Origin: Ostrinia nubilalis
Lineage: Eukaryota; Arthropoda; Insecta; Lepidoptera; Crambidae
Direction of reading: 5' to 3'
NCBI RefSeq assembly: GCF_963855985.1
Contig: NC_087112.1
Span: forward strand, 4,652,501-4,716,500
DNA length: 64,000 nucleotides
Shown: positions 35,222 to 46,490 of the stretch, piece after piece
How the letters are laid out: every line of letters begins with the position of its first letter
Numbering within the stretch: the stretch's first letter is position 1
Made by a program: the position numbers and the translations under genes
The notes under the pieces: generated by a model
Databases searched by the model: none
Seen by the model: only the letters and a program-made list of their open reading frames with translations
What the model was told of the DNA's origin: nothing

Positions 35222-35223
35222 TA

Positions 35224-35986
35224 GATAACATCCTTGTAAAAAGCGAAAGCGTTGCCAAAGTCCCGAGGGCTGAGGCTGTTCGATAATTGAATCGATCTAA
35301 GTTCAAAATGGCGGGTGACCTTTGTGAAGTTTCCCGCCAAAGTCAAAAGACAATGAAGTTGGAGGTAGAATTAATATACCTGTACCTATTGCATGTTTAG
35401 TAGTTGTTATAGATGCATTTTGCAGCAACTACATTAAGTACTGATAAGTTAGTATGCGAGCTGTTGACAATAACAATAATTTCATTTCTGACCTAGCACA
35501 CGAATTTGTAGCTTCTTCTTTTGAGTTAAAATTCAAGTTTGATAAAACTTTATTTTAATACAGATCACAGAAACTAAAGGGAGATGTGAGAAGGGGGCGG
35601 GGCCGGTGTCGCAGCAATATGCCCAAAAACAGAACACATTGCTCGTGAAAGCAATGATGACAGCAGCGACGTCAAGCTCAAAACTGAGAATCACTTAACA
35701 TCACACCGATATTGGACTAAGAATCACTTAAAGTATTAACTAAGCATTAATTGATTGAGTTGGCGAATACTTAAGATTTAAAGGGCATCTGAATTAGTCT
35801 TAGATTTGAAGGTAGTAATCGATTAAGTTACGTGTGGGAGGTAGAAATCTAAGAAATTGAAAAGACCTATGTTAATAAGATTATCTTAGAAGCCTACATT
35901 ATTAAGAAAAAAAGAAACCCGACTTGGCTCTTTCATGAATTCATGAAAATAGAATAAACGAGGTCAATCACCCATTTAGAGATTTA
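35224..35986. other. Intron DNA, nothing recognised
   Basis: It contains CAAAATGGCGGGTGAC near 35307, a motif scattered through the window. No frame supports a gene. Confidence 0.4.
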
Positions 35987-36183
35987 AAGGCCGTAGCACA
36001 TTTATCAACTCAGAAAGGGATCGTAGCCGTATCAACTGGAGGCGGTCAGTATTCTTTGTATGAAACTCCATACTTCAACGCACATTATCCGCACTGATTG
36101 ACTGCGCGCGAAAGACAATGATAGCTCGCAAAAGGCGATATGGTTTTGATCCCTTTCCGAGTTGATATGTCTACTATGACCTT
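35987..36183. mobile_element. TA-flanked MITE, TATCAACTCNGAAAGGGATC arms
   Basis: The left arm AAGGCCGTAGCACATTTATC continues AACTCAGAAAGGGATC. The right arm's reverse complement is AAGGTCATAGTAGACATATC, then AACTCGGAAAGGGATC. TA flanks both sides (35985-35986 and 36184-36185). It is 197 bp long and directly abuts the next element. Confidence 0.8.
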
Positions 36184-36185
36184 TA

Positions 36186-36310
36186 GTCGGCAGATTAAGC
36201 CGATTCTAATTTGTATGAAGAATCGGCCGATACCAATTTGCGCACTTTCATACATTTCCATACTGATTAACAGCCCGTCCCAACTATCGGCCGGACAAAA
36301 AGTCTTTACC
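36186..36310. mobile_element. MITE of the CGGCCGATAGTT family
   Basis: It shares GAAGAATCGGCCGAT, TTTGCGCACTTTCATACAT, CATACTGATTAACAGCCCG and CAACTATCGGCCG with the reverse complement of the element at 63801-63977. The outer ends (GTCGGCAGATTAAGCC / GGCCGGACAAAAAGTC) are diverged. Confidence 0.65.
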
Positions 36311-39300
36311 TAGTCTGCTTTCTAGGCTGAAATCTAGTACCTATTCATATTTGAAAGTCATTACACAAATAGCGTAAAATCTCTGCCACGCCAGCAAACC
36401 GCGTAACCGAGTTTTCAGACTTTTCGCAAAGCCTTTTTTCAAATATAAAACGTGGATATATTTGATTTGTAACCGCGCACGTTCGTCAGCGCCTAATGTG
36501 ACAGCTGACGGGTGCGCGTGTTGCATTAACAAAGTACAGTCAGGGTCAATAGAAACTAGAAAGTTTCTAACCACTTCCACTTCTAGCCATTTTTGAAACA
36601 AACTTTTCTAACAAAACTGAATGATTTTGCCACCAACCTCTGATTTTAGTTAGCTTAACTTTGATTACCTACAGAGTAAAGAAATGATGAGATTACTGTG
36701 ACAGTTAAACTTCTGATTCATTTTTCTAAAATAAAAATATTTTTTATTAGAATGTAACTTAATTAATTACATCGGCCAGCTCAACCAAATTAAAAATCAT
36801 ATACCGATAAATTGATGTTACGAAATGAATAAATTTTTTAACCCGACTGTACTTCAAATCCTATACAAAAGAAGATCTAATTTTTGGATATTCGAATCGT
36901 AACATGAGACATGGAAAAAAGAAAGAGAAATTAAATTGAATTAATAATGTATCACTGTCGTATCGAAAGAATGAGAAATTGTAATTGTCAGATTCTAATT
37001 TACTCTTTTACTTGACTTAACTCGGTTCTAACTAATATGAATTTAAATTGTAGAAAGTGACTATTAAAATAAATTTAAAAACTGTATTGTATTAAAAAAT
37101 AGTGTTGCTTCACTATCGATAGTCGACCTCGATAACTATATTCAGGAATACGATATTCACTATTTTCTCTTGACATTATATCGATACTGGCAAAACTAAG
37201 TGAAAACAATTCCAATCACAGCAAAAGAACAAGCTGAGCGAGCACAAAAAGATCTAAAAAGTACTCCCCACTTTGAAATCTTTTCAAAACGGTCCCTTTA
37301 ACTTCCAAAAACCTTTACCGCATTTACTCTGAAACCGTTAAAACCGTCTTTGTTTACAACAATTAAAAACGAAATACTCCCTACAATTTGAAACACCATC
37401 AGACGAAAATTATGCCCTAAAAACCATTAGGACACATACTGCGGTGCATTCAAGAGAACTGGGGGTGAAAGTAGGGGGAAGGGGACGAGACAGGGGGTTC
37501 AAAGGGGGAATAATCCCGTAATTATCGACTTACAGCTAGACGACATCGCAGGTGGAGCCGTTAGGTGTTTTAGTATTGACTAATGCAAAATTGATTTATA
37601 TGGCGTTCGTAAATTGGTCGGGCTGAAAAAGGGGCGCAAGACCCCTTTCGTATTTTTTAATTTGTGTGTGTACTTAACAAATCAATTGGATTTTGCTCGT
37701 ATTTTGACTGAGAATTGGTTTGGTGTTTTATTTTGATTTTCATTGAAAACATTTCGAAGGAATCATGATGTAGGTAAATAATTTTGTCATCATCATAAAC
37801 TTGAAATATTTGAAACAATTTTCATATTATTATCATATTGACATTATGCTATACACATTCTAAAGGTGCTAAGTTATGATGGCAGTTATTATAAGTTATT
37901 ATAACCCACACGATACAAGTTTTAATTTAGTAAGAAAGCTTAGAATAATAAGAAAATGTAGGTGCGATACGTAAGGTAATAAAGAGAAAAGAAAACTAAA
38001 TAATTGAAATAATAAAGGTCTTTACATAGGTAATATGGAATGGCTACACTGTACATAATATTATTCAACTCTATAAGTCTAAAAGATATAGTTAAAAATG
38101 TTACCATAACACTATTTAACCCTTCCACAAACTGCCCGTTAACGAACATTCCCAAATCAAAGGTTCCAGGTTCAGCTCTGTTTATGTTTCATAACTGAAA
38201 CTGAAAGCTGTGATTTCAGGCGAGCTTTGGAAGCTTTCGGCAACTTAAAATTACCCCCTGTTTTGTTTTCGAAATTGGTTGAGGTGAAATCGTTTGGCAT
38301 AATTTTGACGTAAAGGTCATCGGGATATTTGAATTTAATCTTCCAATTTGGAGCTGATGGCATGAAGTGTCGTGCTTTAGTTCAAAGCTAAACATGATCA
38401 AAATGTTGTGTCTTAATCAAACGTAAGAAGACGATAGAGACAAGTGATGCTAGCGTTGCTAAAAGCTTTCGATAGATTTCGATTTTACACAAACATTTTT
38501 TGGTACCTTTTCAGAGATTTAGTATCTAACTGTTAGTCATCTTGCCTAGTAATTCGCATCGGATTTTAACGCCGGTACAGTATAACAGATTAGAACCCCG
38601 TAAGGGACATGATGATATGCTGTTGCACATAAGCATTTAGTTATGAATATTAAGAGAATATTCCGATAATCTAATATCTGTATTTGACAATCTTGCTTAG
38701 TTTGGGGTTAGGTTTATACTTAAACTCATATTAATGAATATCCAAGACATACAATAATAATCCACTTCATTGAACCAGCACTTTTCCTCCCAGCTGTGCC
38801 TTTAAATGCACACGTAAATACAAATATTGTGAGCTAGAGTTCTTTTAAAGCAGTTTAATGGATTTATGGCTTAAGCCGCTTAAGACCTGCCCCCTCCACC
38901 TTCCCCCCACCCTTTGTGTCATCAAGAAAAGGCTGAGGTAATGCATTTATTTCGGAATCCAGTTTAGAAAAACCCAAGCAAATGTTTTTAGCGCGATGTC
39001 TCGGATCATTTGTAAAAAGGTTTAAAAGCATCGAAGAATAATTTAATATAATCAGATATTCACTCAAGGGTTAAGAAAAATCACGTATCTAAATTATGCA
39101 ATTTTGAGCTTTATTGAGATAAACTCATAGTTACAAGTAATTACAATAATGCTATTGATAAATATTAATACAACAGTTTTATAATTAACTATCTGCCCGG
39201 CGAACTTCTTACCGCCTAAGTATATTCATCAAAAATAATGTACGATTCTTTTCAAATCGGTCCAGTACTTTCTTGGCCTATTCAAACATACAAACAATCA

Positions 39301-40336
39301 AATCTTTCCTCTTTATAATATTAGTGTAGCGTAATACATACTTTCATCGCTATTAATGTCATGTGGCTTTAAATTAATTTAAACTTATTACTTCTAGTCT
39401 TGTTTGGAATGAAATTCAATATGTTCAAACCTAGGTTATACACCAAAAGGGTTAAAACCAGCAAAAAGTAGTCCTAAATCATTTGTCTATGAACTTTCGT
39501 CTGGAACACATTGTACGGGACAAAACACACGAATAGCCTTGCGAAATAATTTGCTCGAAACAACTCTACATACAATAGTGATGTGACACTGAACATATCG
39601 ATAAATTAATGAGAAATTACCTGTTTGTAATAATATTATAGAGCTGTGGTCTTCTGAATAAAGAAAAATAAAATAATCATCCAGTGTCTATCAACATCTT
39701 CCCAGTCGTACAGTACGTGTCTATCAACTACTATGACATAAGTCATTGATAGATGATAGATATAACTCACTTTATTGTACACCACTCGAGAGAAGAAGAA
39801 AAAGAAATAAAATATACAAAAGAGTCAGAACATAATAAATAATGTTTCATAGATGCATAGTATTTTAACTGTTCTAAATTGTCGATACTTAGTATATCGT
39901 TGCTTGAGCAACACTAATTCATTTACATATCTGACGGGGCTCACGATCTTTTGTTGTATGCTAAAACCTCTGGTGTAAAACAAGAAACGTTGGTTTACGC
40001 CAATCAATATCAATACTGGGCAAGGATGCGCAGTAAAATATAGTAAAAAAAAATATGAATATTAATCGAATGATTCTAACAACATCAATTGACTAATTAG
40101 CAAGACATAAACTAAATAGATAATAATCATCCTTCTGGCGTAGTCGGTTAAAAATTGCTAGTCTTGACAAGCATTTCTCTCTTTTGTATAATGATGTTTT
40201 TATTTCGTAAGTAACGATAGGAATCTCAATTATTTTACATGTTCATAATGTTAATTAAGTTTAATTAATTAAAGCGGCATTAAGTTCGCCTTTTGTGCTG
40301 CAATTTTTTGTGTGCAATTAAATTTTAAATACCATC
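36311..40336. other. Intron DNA, nothing recognised with confidence
   Basis: AT-rich. A possible MITE between GTACAGTCAGGG (36535) and CCCGACTGTAC (36841) rests on only about 12 matching end bases. Minus-strand frames at 36341-36601, 37940-38155 and 38864-39067 show no domain. A LINE 3' motif (GCGGCATTAAGTTCGCCTTT) lies at about 40274. Confidence 0.4.
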
Positions 40337-40344
40337 ATTCCAAT

Positions 40345-41720
40345 TAGAGATGAAACGGATAGTTGTTTGGCCGGATACCGGATACCGGATATCCGGCCAG
40401 CTGCTAGGCCGGATAGCCGGATATCCGGCGGCCGGATAGTTGGCCCATTGTCTCGTTGCATGTCGTGACGAGTATAGTGCCGCACAGGTGCTTCGAACGC
40501 GATCAGTGGGTCTATTAGTAGAATAGACTAGTCACACTTTTGGAAAATCGAATCCGTCCGAATAGAATGTCAGATTTTGCCACTTGTCTAGGGGGCAGAT
40601 CAATTCAATTTCGGCTGCAATCGTGAGTGTGTGATTGAATAGCGAAAATTTAACTATACTGGTCATCACAAAAATCGGCCCACCTACGTTTTACAGGAAA
40701 ACTCGTTTCTACTGACACAGTCATGGTGCCCCAACAATATTGGTGTTATTTGAAAGCCCAATAAATATCCTTAAAGAAAAACACATTTAATTTCTTAATA
40801 AACGATTAACATAAACGCGATATACAAATTATATGTCACCATAAAATCGTGAATTCCGTCGGATTATAATCTGACGTAGTTAAATTACAATCTAACCTAA
40901 CCTAACCCACTGTTAGTTTACAATCTAACGCGTTATATTATAAACTGACAGAGTTCACAATTTCACGTTGACATATACAATAAATGTGACTTGAAAAATG
41001 ACCTCACTTTGGGCTCACCTCTGGGATCAATTAGACCAATTTTTATGGTTATAAAACCAAATAATGATCTCACGTGTCATCTTTAACAGATGGATAGCGA
41101 TTAATCCCAACTGTTTTATAGCCATAAAAGTCGGCTCAAGCGTAACTACCTATTTTTTGAAGAAGTCACTCTGGATAGTTCTACAGACACATTTTTGGGG
41201 TAAAACCCTTTCCTTTAATGAAATGAAGTTTAGAACTAGGCTTTTAAATGGTGCCAATATTGGTGGGAAGTGGGGATGCATACGTTTGAAAGTGCTTGTC
41301 GCGGGAGGGTCGATCTTTGTGATGACCAGTGTAGTTGCATCATGTCATCAGACCATCAGTGAAAAAAAAAATCGCCTATTTTTTGGCAATATTTCGATAT
41401 TAACAGATATTTACTATTTATCTATGTATTCGTCATTAGAGTGAATAGCCCAGAAAAATAAATTAGTTTTGAAAGGCCTTAATATGGCTTTTTTGTAACT
41501 GTTTGGACTTTAAATAAAAGCTGTCATTATTGTAAGCCATTTTATTGATATTTACCTCAAAGATTAATGTATTTCATTTTATTAATAGGAAATTGTCGTT
41601 TTTTTTTAATATCCGGTATCCGGCCGGATAGTGAGTTACTATCCGGTATCCGGCCGGATAGTAAATTAGGGCCGGATATCCGGCCTACCGGATAGTTGCC
41701 GGATATCCGTTTCATCTCTA
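40345..41720. mobile_element. Non-autonomous hAT element rich in CCGGATA subterminal repeats
   Basis: The element is 1,376 bp, flanked by a perfect 8-bp ATTCCAAT at 40337-40344 and 41721-41728. The ends TAGAGATGAAACGGATA are identical for 17 bp. The first ~95 and last ~110 bases are packed with CCGGATA, ATATCCGG and GGATACCGG words in both orientations, probable transposase-binding sites. About half its length is a second element (40657-41331). The 126-codon frame inside does not resemble a transposase. Confidence 0.9.
40657..41331. mobile_element. TA-flanked long-TIR MITE nested in the hAT element
   Basis: The element is 675 bp with inverted ends TACTGGTCATCACAAAAATC and CACTGGTCATCACAAAGATC, flanked by TA (40655-40656 and 41332-41333). 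The arms continue to match inward (ACAATATTGGTGTTATTTGA against CCAATATTGGCACCATTTAA), so each arm is over 100 bp. The TA duplication suggests Tc1/mariner. The open frame at 41064-41444 lies across its right arm and is not considered real. Confidence 0.75.
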
Positions 41721-42094
41721 ATTCCAATTATAATTAACTTCTCTTCTACACACTCAACAACATTATCTTTATTTTTTACACCCAGATTTAAAAAAGAAGA
41801 AAATTATCGATACAAATTCTATAGACTATCGACACACAGGCATCACTAGTTCATAGACGGGTCTGATAGGCCCCCGTCTAGGTTTTCATTGGGATTACAG
41901 TTGCGGGTTGAATTTCTACGCTGCATTTTATGGTGAATCGAGTGTTTTGTTTCACTAAAATGAATAAATAACTGTTTTTATTCAGCTTTATAGGGAGCAT
42001 TTTATGTATAAAATATCATCAAAGTAAATTATATGTAGTACCGTATGTAGTTGCTTTAGGTTTTTGGTATAATCATTGATTATTGTAATTACAA

Positions 42095-42250
42095 CTAGTG
42101 GACCCAGTTTTACCCCCTTAGGGGTGGAGTTTCGTAAAGTCAGTTCTTAGCGGATGTCTACACTCTATATGGAACCTACTTGCCAAATTTCAAGTTTGTA
42201 GGTGTTACAGTTTCTGAGATTTCGTGATTAATCAGTGAGTGGTAATATGC
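42095..42250 (-). mobile_element. Truncated Helitron 3' part
   Basis: It starts at the left with CTAG (42095-42098, preceded by A) and GTGGACCCAGTTTTACCCCC. It then follows the interior of the Helitron at 32072 (TTTCTGAGATTTCGTGATTA, CAGTGAGTG). The GC-rich hairpin is missing and no 5' TC end is found. Confidence 0.6.
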
Positions 42251-42327
42251 AAGTGTCCACTTAGCTCAGCTAGGTATGAATGGGCTATTGTCAATCAATT
42301 GACATACTTTTTATGACCAGTGGGCTG

Positions 42328-42482
42328 AGTGTGAGTTTACATTATAGTAAGCGCGTTTAAAAAAATGTACGAAAATTTTAGTTTTTGAAAGTTTCCCGCT
42401 AGGGGCGCTGTACAATCCGTCATACATTTAATGTCATTTTTAGACGCGCTCACGTAAGCGCGTTTGATGTAAACTCACACTA
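42328..42482. mobile_element. MITE, AGTGTGAGTTTACAT ends
   Basis: The element is 155 bp. The ends AGTGTGAGTTTACATTATAG and AGTGTGAGTTTACATCAAAC are inverted, followed on both sides by CGCG-containing words. It is related to the more diverged MITE at 431-598. Confidence 0.75.
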
Positions 42483-43110
42483 GGCTCTCTGTTCAAAAAG
42501 CGGTTCTTTCATACTTTTGTATAGCAAAGAAATGCTACGATGTCACTTTTAGCCAACTTAATAAGTATTTTTTTTCAAAGGTACTAATAATATTTTATAG
42601 TTAATTGAAAACTGGTTTTCTGGCCTAAAATTTTAGATTTTTGCGTTAAAATTTTAGTTTTACTGTCAACCATAATCGGCATAGTGCTAGTGGGACGACC
42701 AAAAAGTTGACATCAAAAAAGCAATAATAAAACGCATTTGTTTCAACATGGCGGCTCAATACAATCCGTGCTAAAACGGTTTCCATGTACCGACGATGGA
42801 GTATGGACAATCCAATTTTAATACCAGATTTACCTATTTCACCTGCTGTAATGGCGATCGTTAATCGAGGGAATTTAAGCTTTTTTACCGATAGGGCAGG
42901 GTTTAAAATTGATTGTCGAATTGGTTATTGTACTTGCGAGTTTGTATCTCGATCTTTTTTGTTTTTGCTTTATGTTCTTAATTTAAACAAGATGTTTAGA
43001 ATTGAATTCGATATTCGAAATTTGATGTTTCAATACTAGCAGGCATTTGTTTAAATTTAGAGGAATAGGTCAAAATAAAGCGGCCATTTTTAAATTGCTG
43101 CATATAGGTA
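42483..43110. other. Intron DNA, nothing recognised
   Basis: It contains CAACATGGCGGCTCAATAC near 42746. The 84-codon plus frame at 42785-43039 has no domain. Confidence 0.4.
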
Positions 43111-43111
43111 T

Positions 43112-43644
43112 AGGTCTAGCGCTGAATTCCCTCAGACAGTGCCTGAGAATAATTGTGTGCCGAGAAACACAAGGTCAGCAAATAGACTAGTATTTGACTT
43201 CTGTCCAAAAATCGCACTTTGTCATAAAAATTGTTATTCTATGTGCATTAAGGTTTATAACAAAATTCCTGAAAGATTTAAAATAGGTCCTGCAAAAGTA
43301 ATGACCAGAAAGCTTAGGGAATGGCTGACCACTTCCTGCTTTTACAGTGTTCAGGAATTTCTGGACAAAAATTTGCATGTTAATGTATTTTAGCAGAATA
43401 GAGCACTTTGTATTTCCAATACTATCTGTATCAACCTATTCTTTGCAAATAAATGTCTTTGTGTTTGTCTTTGAGGTATGGAAGCAGCACGGGAGGGGTG
43501 ACACTGACATTATACTTATTATGACGTGAGGCATATAAATCTGAAGAATATCTGAAGTTTCGCTGACGTTTGACGTAACAAAAACACCCTCCCGTGCCGC
43601 TTCCATACCCCAGGCACTGACTGAGTTTAAGCACTAGACCTGTA
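43112..43644. mobile_element. Palindromic MITE split by a LINE fragment
   Basis: The left arm AGGTCTAGCGCTGAATTCCC, then CTCAGACAGTGCCTG, stops at 43147 and resumes at 43473 with AGGTATGGAAGCAGCACGGG and AGGGGTG. The right arm's reverse complement, AGGTCTAGTGCTTAAACTCA, then GTCAGTGCCTGGGGTATGG and AAGCGGCACGGGAGGGTG, is continuous. Removing 43148-43472 makes the arms collinear over about 65 bp. The central part is about 85 bp. Confidence 0.8.
43148..43470 (+). pseudogene. LINE reverse transcriptase C-terminal fragment
   Basis: The open frame reads RNTRSANRLVFDFCPK, then CIKVYNKIPERFKIGP, KLREWLTTSCFYSVQEFLD and a stop at 43393. This is the last ~80 residues of a jockey/CR1-type RT, comparable with KIFNKLPNNFKDLPLR and CYYSIDEYFN of the element at 30095. 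A short 3' region with TTTGCAAATAAATGTC follows. The insertion sits between two TGAG words (43144-43147 and 43472-43475), a possible 4-bp target duplication. Confidence 0.75.
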
Positions 43645-45394
43645 AACAATAGAACTTATCTACGAAAACTTAGCTTTTTGTAGTGTAAAGAATCTCGTGT
43701 AATTTTCAATCACGTACCTGGAAAAAGAAAGAAACATATTAATTAAAAGTACAATATGACTAAAGCGAAAGATTCATTATGTTAATATAATTATATCTAT
43801 GTTACATTTAACTTCAGCCCTGCGTTGTACCGTTAGCAATGGAGGTATATTGAAATGAAATATTTTTCATTTAAATTGTTAGTGCTTGAATAAACCACGG
43901 ATACTCTCGGCGCACTTAAGGGACTCTTATCTAGGTTTAAATAAGACGTCAATATGTAGGTGACAATGTATTGCTTGACAACGGTTATCAAAGGCTGTCA
44001 ATGGTTCACTAAGGTTGAAATCCTCCAGGTATATAAAGCCGGGGAAAAAATCTGGACACCGCGGTACAGCTTTATGCGTCTCAAAGAGCAGTGACATCTC
44101 TCGGCAAATAACACAAACGAGTTTCATGGAAGGTTTATACAGTGCTAAATTTTTTGTAGTGTCTTAATGGAATACCTAAAACTTTAGGAGAATCAAAGAC
44201 TAAAGTTTCAAAGTGAATTTTACATTTAAAAGGAGAAAAGACTGCTTTTTGAAAATGTTCTAAAATAACACAACTTTTATTAATGGTAGATTTAAATTGT
44301 TTTATTCATTGCATTCTTTGAATACTTGAACAATACAATAGCTTGATATAATTTTTTGGGGGACAAGCCATCTTAAACTTCAGATTTAATGATAACAAGT
44401 ACGTTTGGACGCATTTCGGGTACAGGTAGGTACATAAAAATGCGTTCACTGTTAGAATTTAGTCGGTCTTTGATTTTTTGTGAATATTTTTGATTGTTCC
44501 GGCAGTCCAGTGGAAATTAGAGAGGATCGTGTTTCTGTAGTGGAGTTTTTGAATCGCTCTAATGGGTCCTATTTGGGTTAAAAAGTGTTTTATTAAAAGC
44601 TGATATTGCTAATTTTATTTATTTAATTTAGGCTATCAACATGAGATACAGTAAAAAAACAAAAAAAAAAAATTAAGCTCCCACACAAACTCATCATGAT
44701 AATACGACTACAATTAACATTTTGTTCATCTAAGTAGGTAAAAAGTGTTTTTACGATAGAGATAAAGTAAAATATTGAAAATATTTTAGCAACCTCGCCA
44801 CATGTGGTCCATCGAGTAGTAAAAACACTGGCACATTTCCCGAATTCTGTCCACCGACAAAATAAGTTAATATTACCCCAACCGACTGTACAACATTAAT
44901 TTTCATTCCACGACAGAGTTAATTAAAAACCTGTTCCTCGAATCTTCATTTGTCATAAATGCACACAGAATAAATTGAAGTAATCCATATTAATGGGTGC
45001 CACATTAATTAAAATTGTACATGACTTTTTTTGGCGACCGTACAAGGTCTGCTAGGTTCTATATCATAATGATACATGGAGTCTCTGCGAGCCTTCATAC
45101 ATTATTAATTACAAAATGGGGGAGAGAGACAGCCGGTTTTGGTGGGAAGTGGGAAAGGGAGGGGATGATGGGGCTTGACCAGGCTTCGGAAGTTTGGAGG
45201 CACAAGATGTTGAGGTCGGTGACATTTGTGTACAATGTGTTTTGTGTTAGTTGCCAGACTTTGTTTGTGTTTAAATTGATCATCGGACGGAAATTTTCAC
45301 AAACATCCGTCTTTCGAGGGAAAAATATAGCAATTTTACTGAATCACGTGGTTTACTAGGATAGTTTATAAAAGTGTGATCACATGCAAATAGG
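43645..45394. other. Intron DNA, nothing recognised
   Basis: AT-rich. Frames at 43927-44127 (minus) and 45015-45359 (plus) show no domain. Confidence 0.4.
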
Positions 45395-45396
45395 TA

Positions 45397-45508
45397 CAGT
45401 CAGCGTCAAATACTTTGTGAAATTCTGTCACTCAAAGTGGCCAAAGACAACAACTTTTTGTAGCGAACTTTTTGGCAACGTGTGTCATGAACTATTTGAT
45501 GCTGACTG
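45397..45508. mobile_element. TA-flanked MITE, CAGTCAGCRTCAAATA ends
   Basis: The element is 112 bp. The ends CAGTCAGCGTCAAATA and CAGTCAGCATCAAATA differ by one base. TA flanks both sides within GGTA/TACC. This is a widespread moth MITE type. Confidence 0.85.
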
Positions 45509-46174
45509 TACCACAAAATCTAAGAACCTCAATAGTTTTTGTATTAAATTCAAAATTTGACATTTCGGCAGGGCTGCTCAGGGGCACATACATCAAAATA
45601 TGAAAATACTGTGCATCTTATGTACCTACCTATTTTTGTGACAAAAATATGACAGAAACAAATAGTTTAGAATCCAGTTCTTAAAGTAAAGGATTCCTCT
45701 ACTGATTTACAACCTCCCAAACTTTCTGAATACGCAAGCAAATAAATACAAGTCAACTTGTTCAAACTTGTTTATCGTGTCTCACACTAACAGCATATCG
45801 GACTGTACATTTTTATTGCAAATTCGACCTTATCACTGCTGCATAAGACCCCGCAGTGTAAGCTTGACGTGCTGTCGTTTGTACTTGTTTATTTTGTTCA
45901 CTGGCTTTTATTGTTCACACAAGAATATGCAGTAAAATTTATTTGGAAGTGAATTGCTAGCACTTGAAGAATGGAAGATATCTGGTTATATGGACAATTT
46001 CATTAGAAAACCAGCAAAAAGACTTACCTACTTAATTTGGTATGAAATACGAGCATTTTAAGATTGCTAATCTCAACTTGTCAGTAAAATCTGATTAGAC
46101 AAGTAAGTTAACTGAAAATCAACACAGAAAAGTCACACAGATTTTGCTATAAAAATGACTTTTCCAAAGATTAT

Positions 46175-46490
46175 TAGTTGTTGCAAGTCACAAGTAAGTA
46201 AGCTTTACATAATGTGGTGGCTCGCTACTGTTCGTTTTTCAAAAGTTTTGATAGACATTGCACTATCGTTATGTGCATGTATAGTTCTAAAATACTGAAC
46301 TGTCCTATGCATTACATTGACAGTGGGGCGCCACCGTCAATACCGGATCGCTGGTTCCGATTTTTGCCATGTTGGAAACCATATAGTTAAACGATGGTAG
46401 CGCCCCCCTGTCATTGAGTTTGGTGGGACAGTTCAGCGTGGGTCATCTATACACGTACACACACAAGTAAAGCTCGCCTTCGTAGCGTAA
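46175..46490. mobile_element. MITE copy interrupted by another MITE
   Basis: The sequence matches the reverse complement of the element at 54300-54456: TAGTTGTTGCAAGTCAC at the left end, then GGTGGCTCGCTACTGTTCGT, TATCGTTATGTGCATGTA, then, after an interruption, CACGTACACACACAAGTAAA. The right end is degraded (CTCGCCTTCGTAGCG). The interruption is exactly the MITE at 46282-46449 plus one extra TA. Confidence 0.8.
46282..46449. mobile_element. TA-flanked MITE, copy 2 (CTGAACTGTCC family)
   Basis: It is nearly identical to 28653-28824, including GACAGTGGGGCGCCACCGTC and GATGGTAGCGCCCCCCTGTC. TA lies at 46280-46281 and 46450-46451. Because its target is another repeat, the target duplication can be confirmed against the empty site at 54300-54456. 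Confidence 0.9.

Noticed and set aside
36534..36857. MITE between GTACAGTCAGGG and CCCGACTGTAC
   Set aside because: Only about 12 end bases match and the arms do not continue. Not separable from chance in AT-rich DNA.
40370..40435. CCGGATA repeats as a CRISPR-like array
   Set aside because: The words are 7-12 bp, occur in both orientations without uniform spacers, sit at transposon ends, and the DNA is eukaryotic.
41064..41444. 126-codon frame inside the hAT element as a transposase
   Set aside because: It shows no RNase-H-like or zinc-finger motifs and lies across the arm of the nested MITE, so it is most likely an accident of the inverted repeat.
43431..43649. Minus-strand frame with Gly-rich segment
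   Set aside because: It lies in the central part and right arm of the palindromic MITE.
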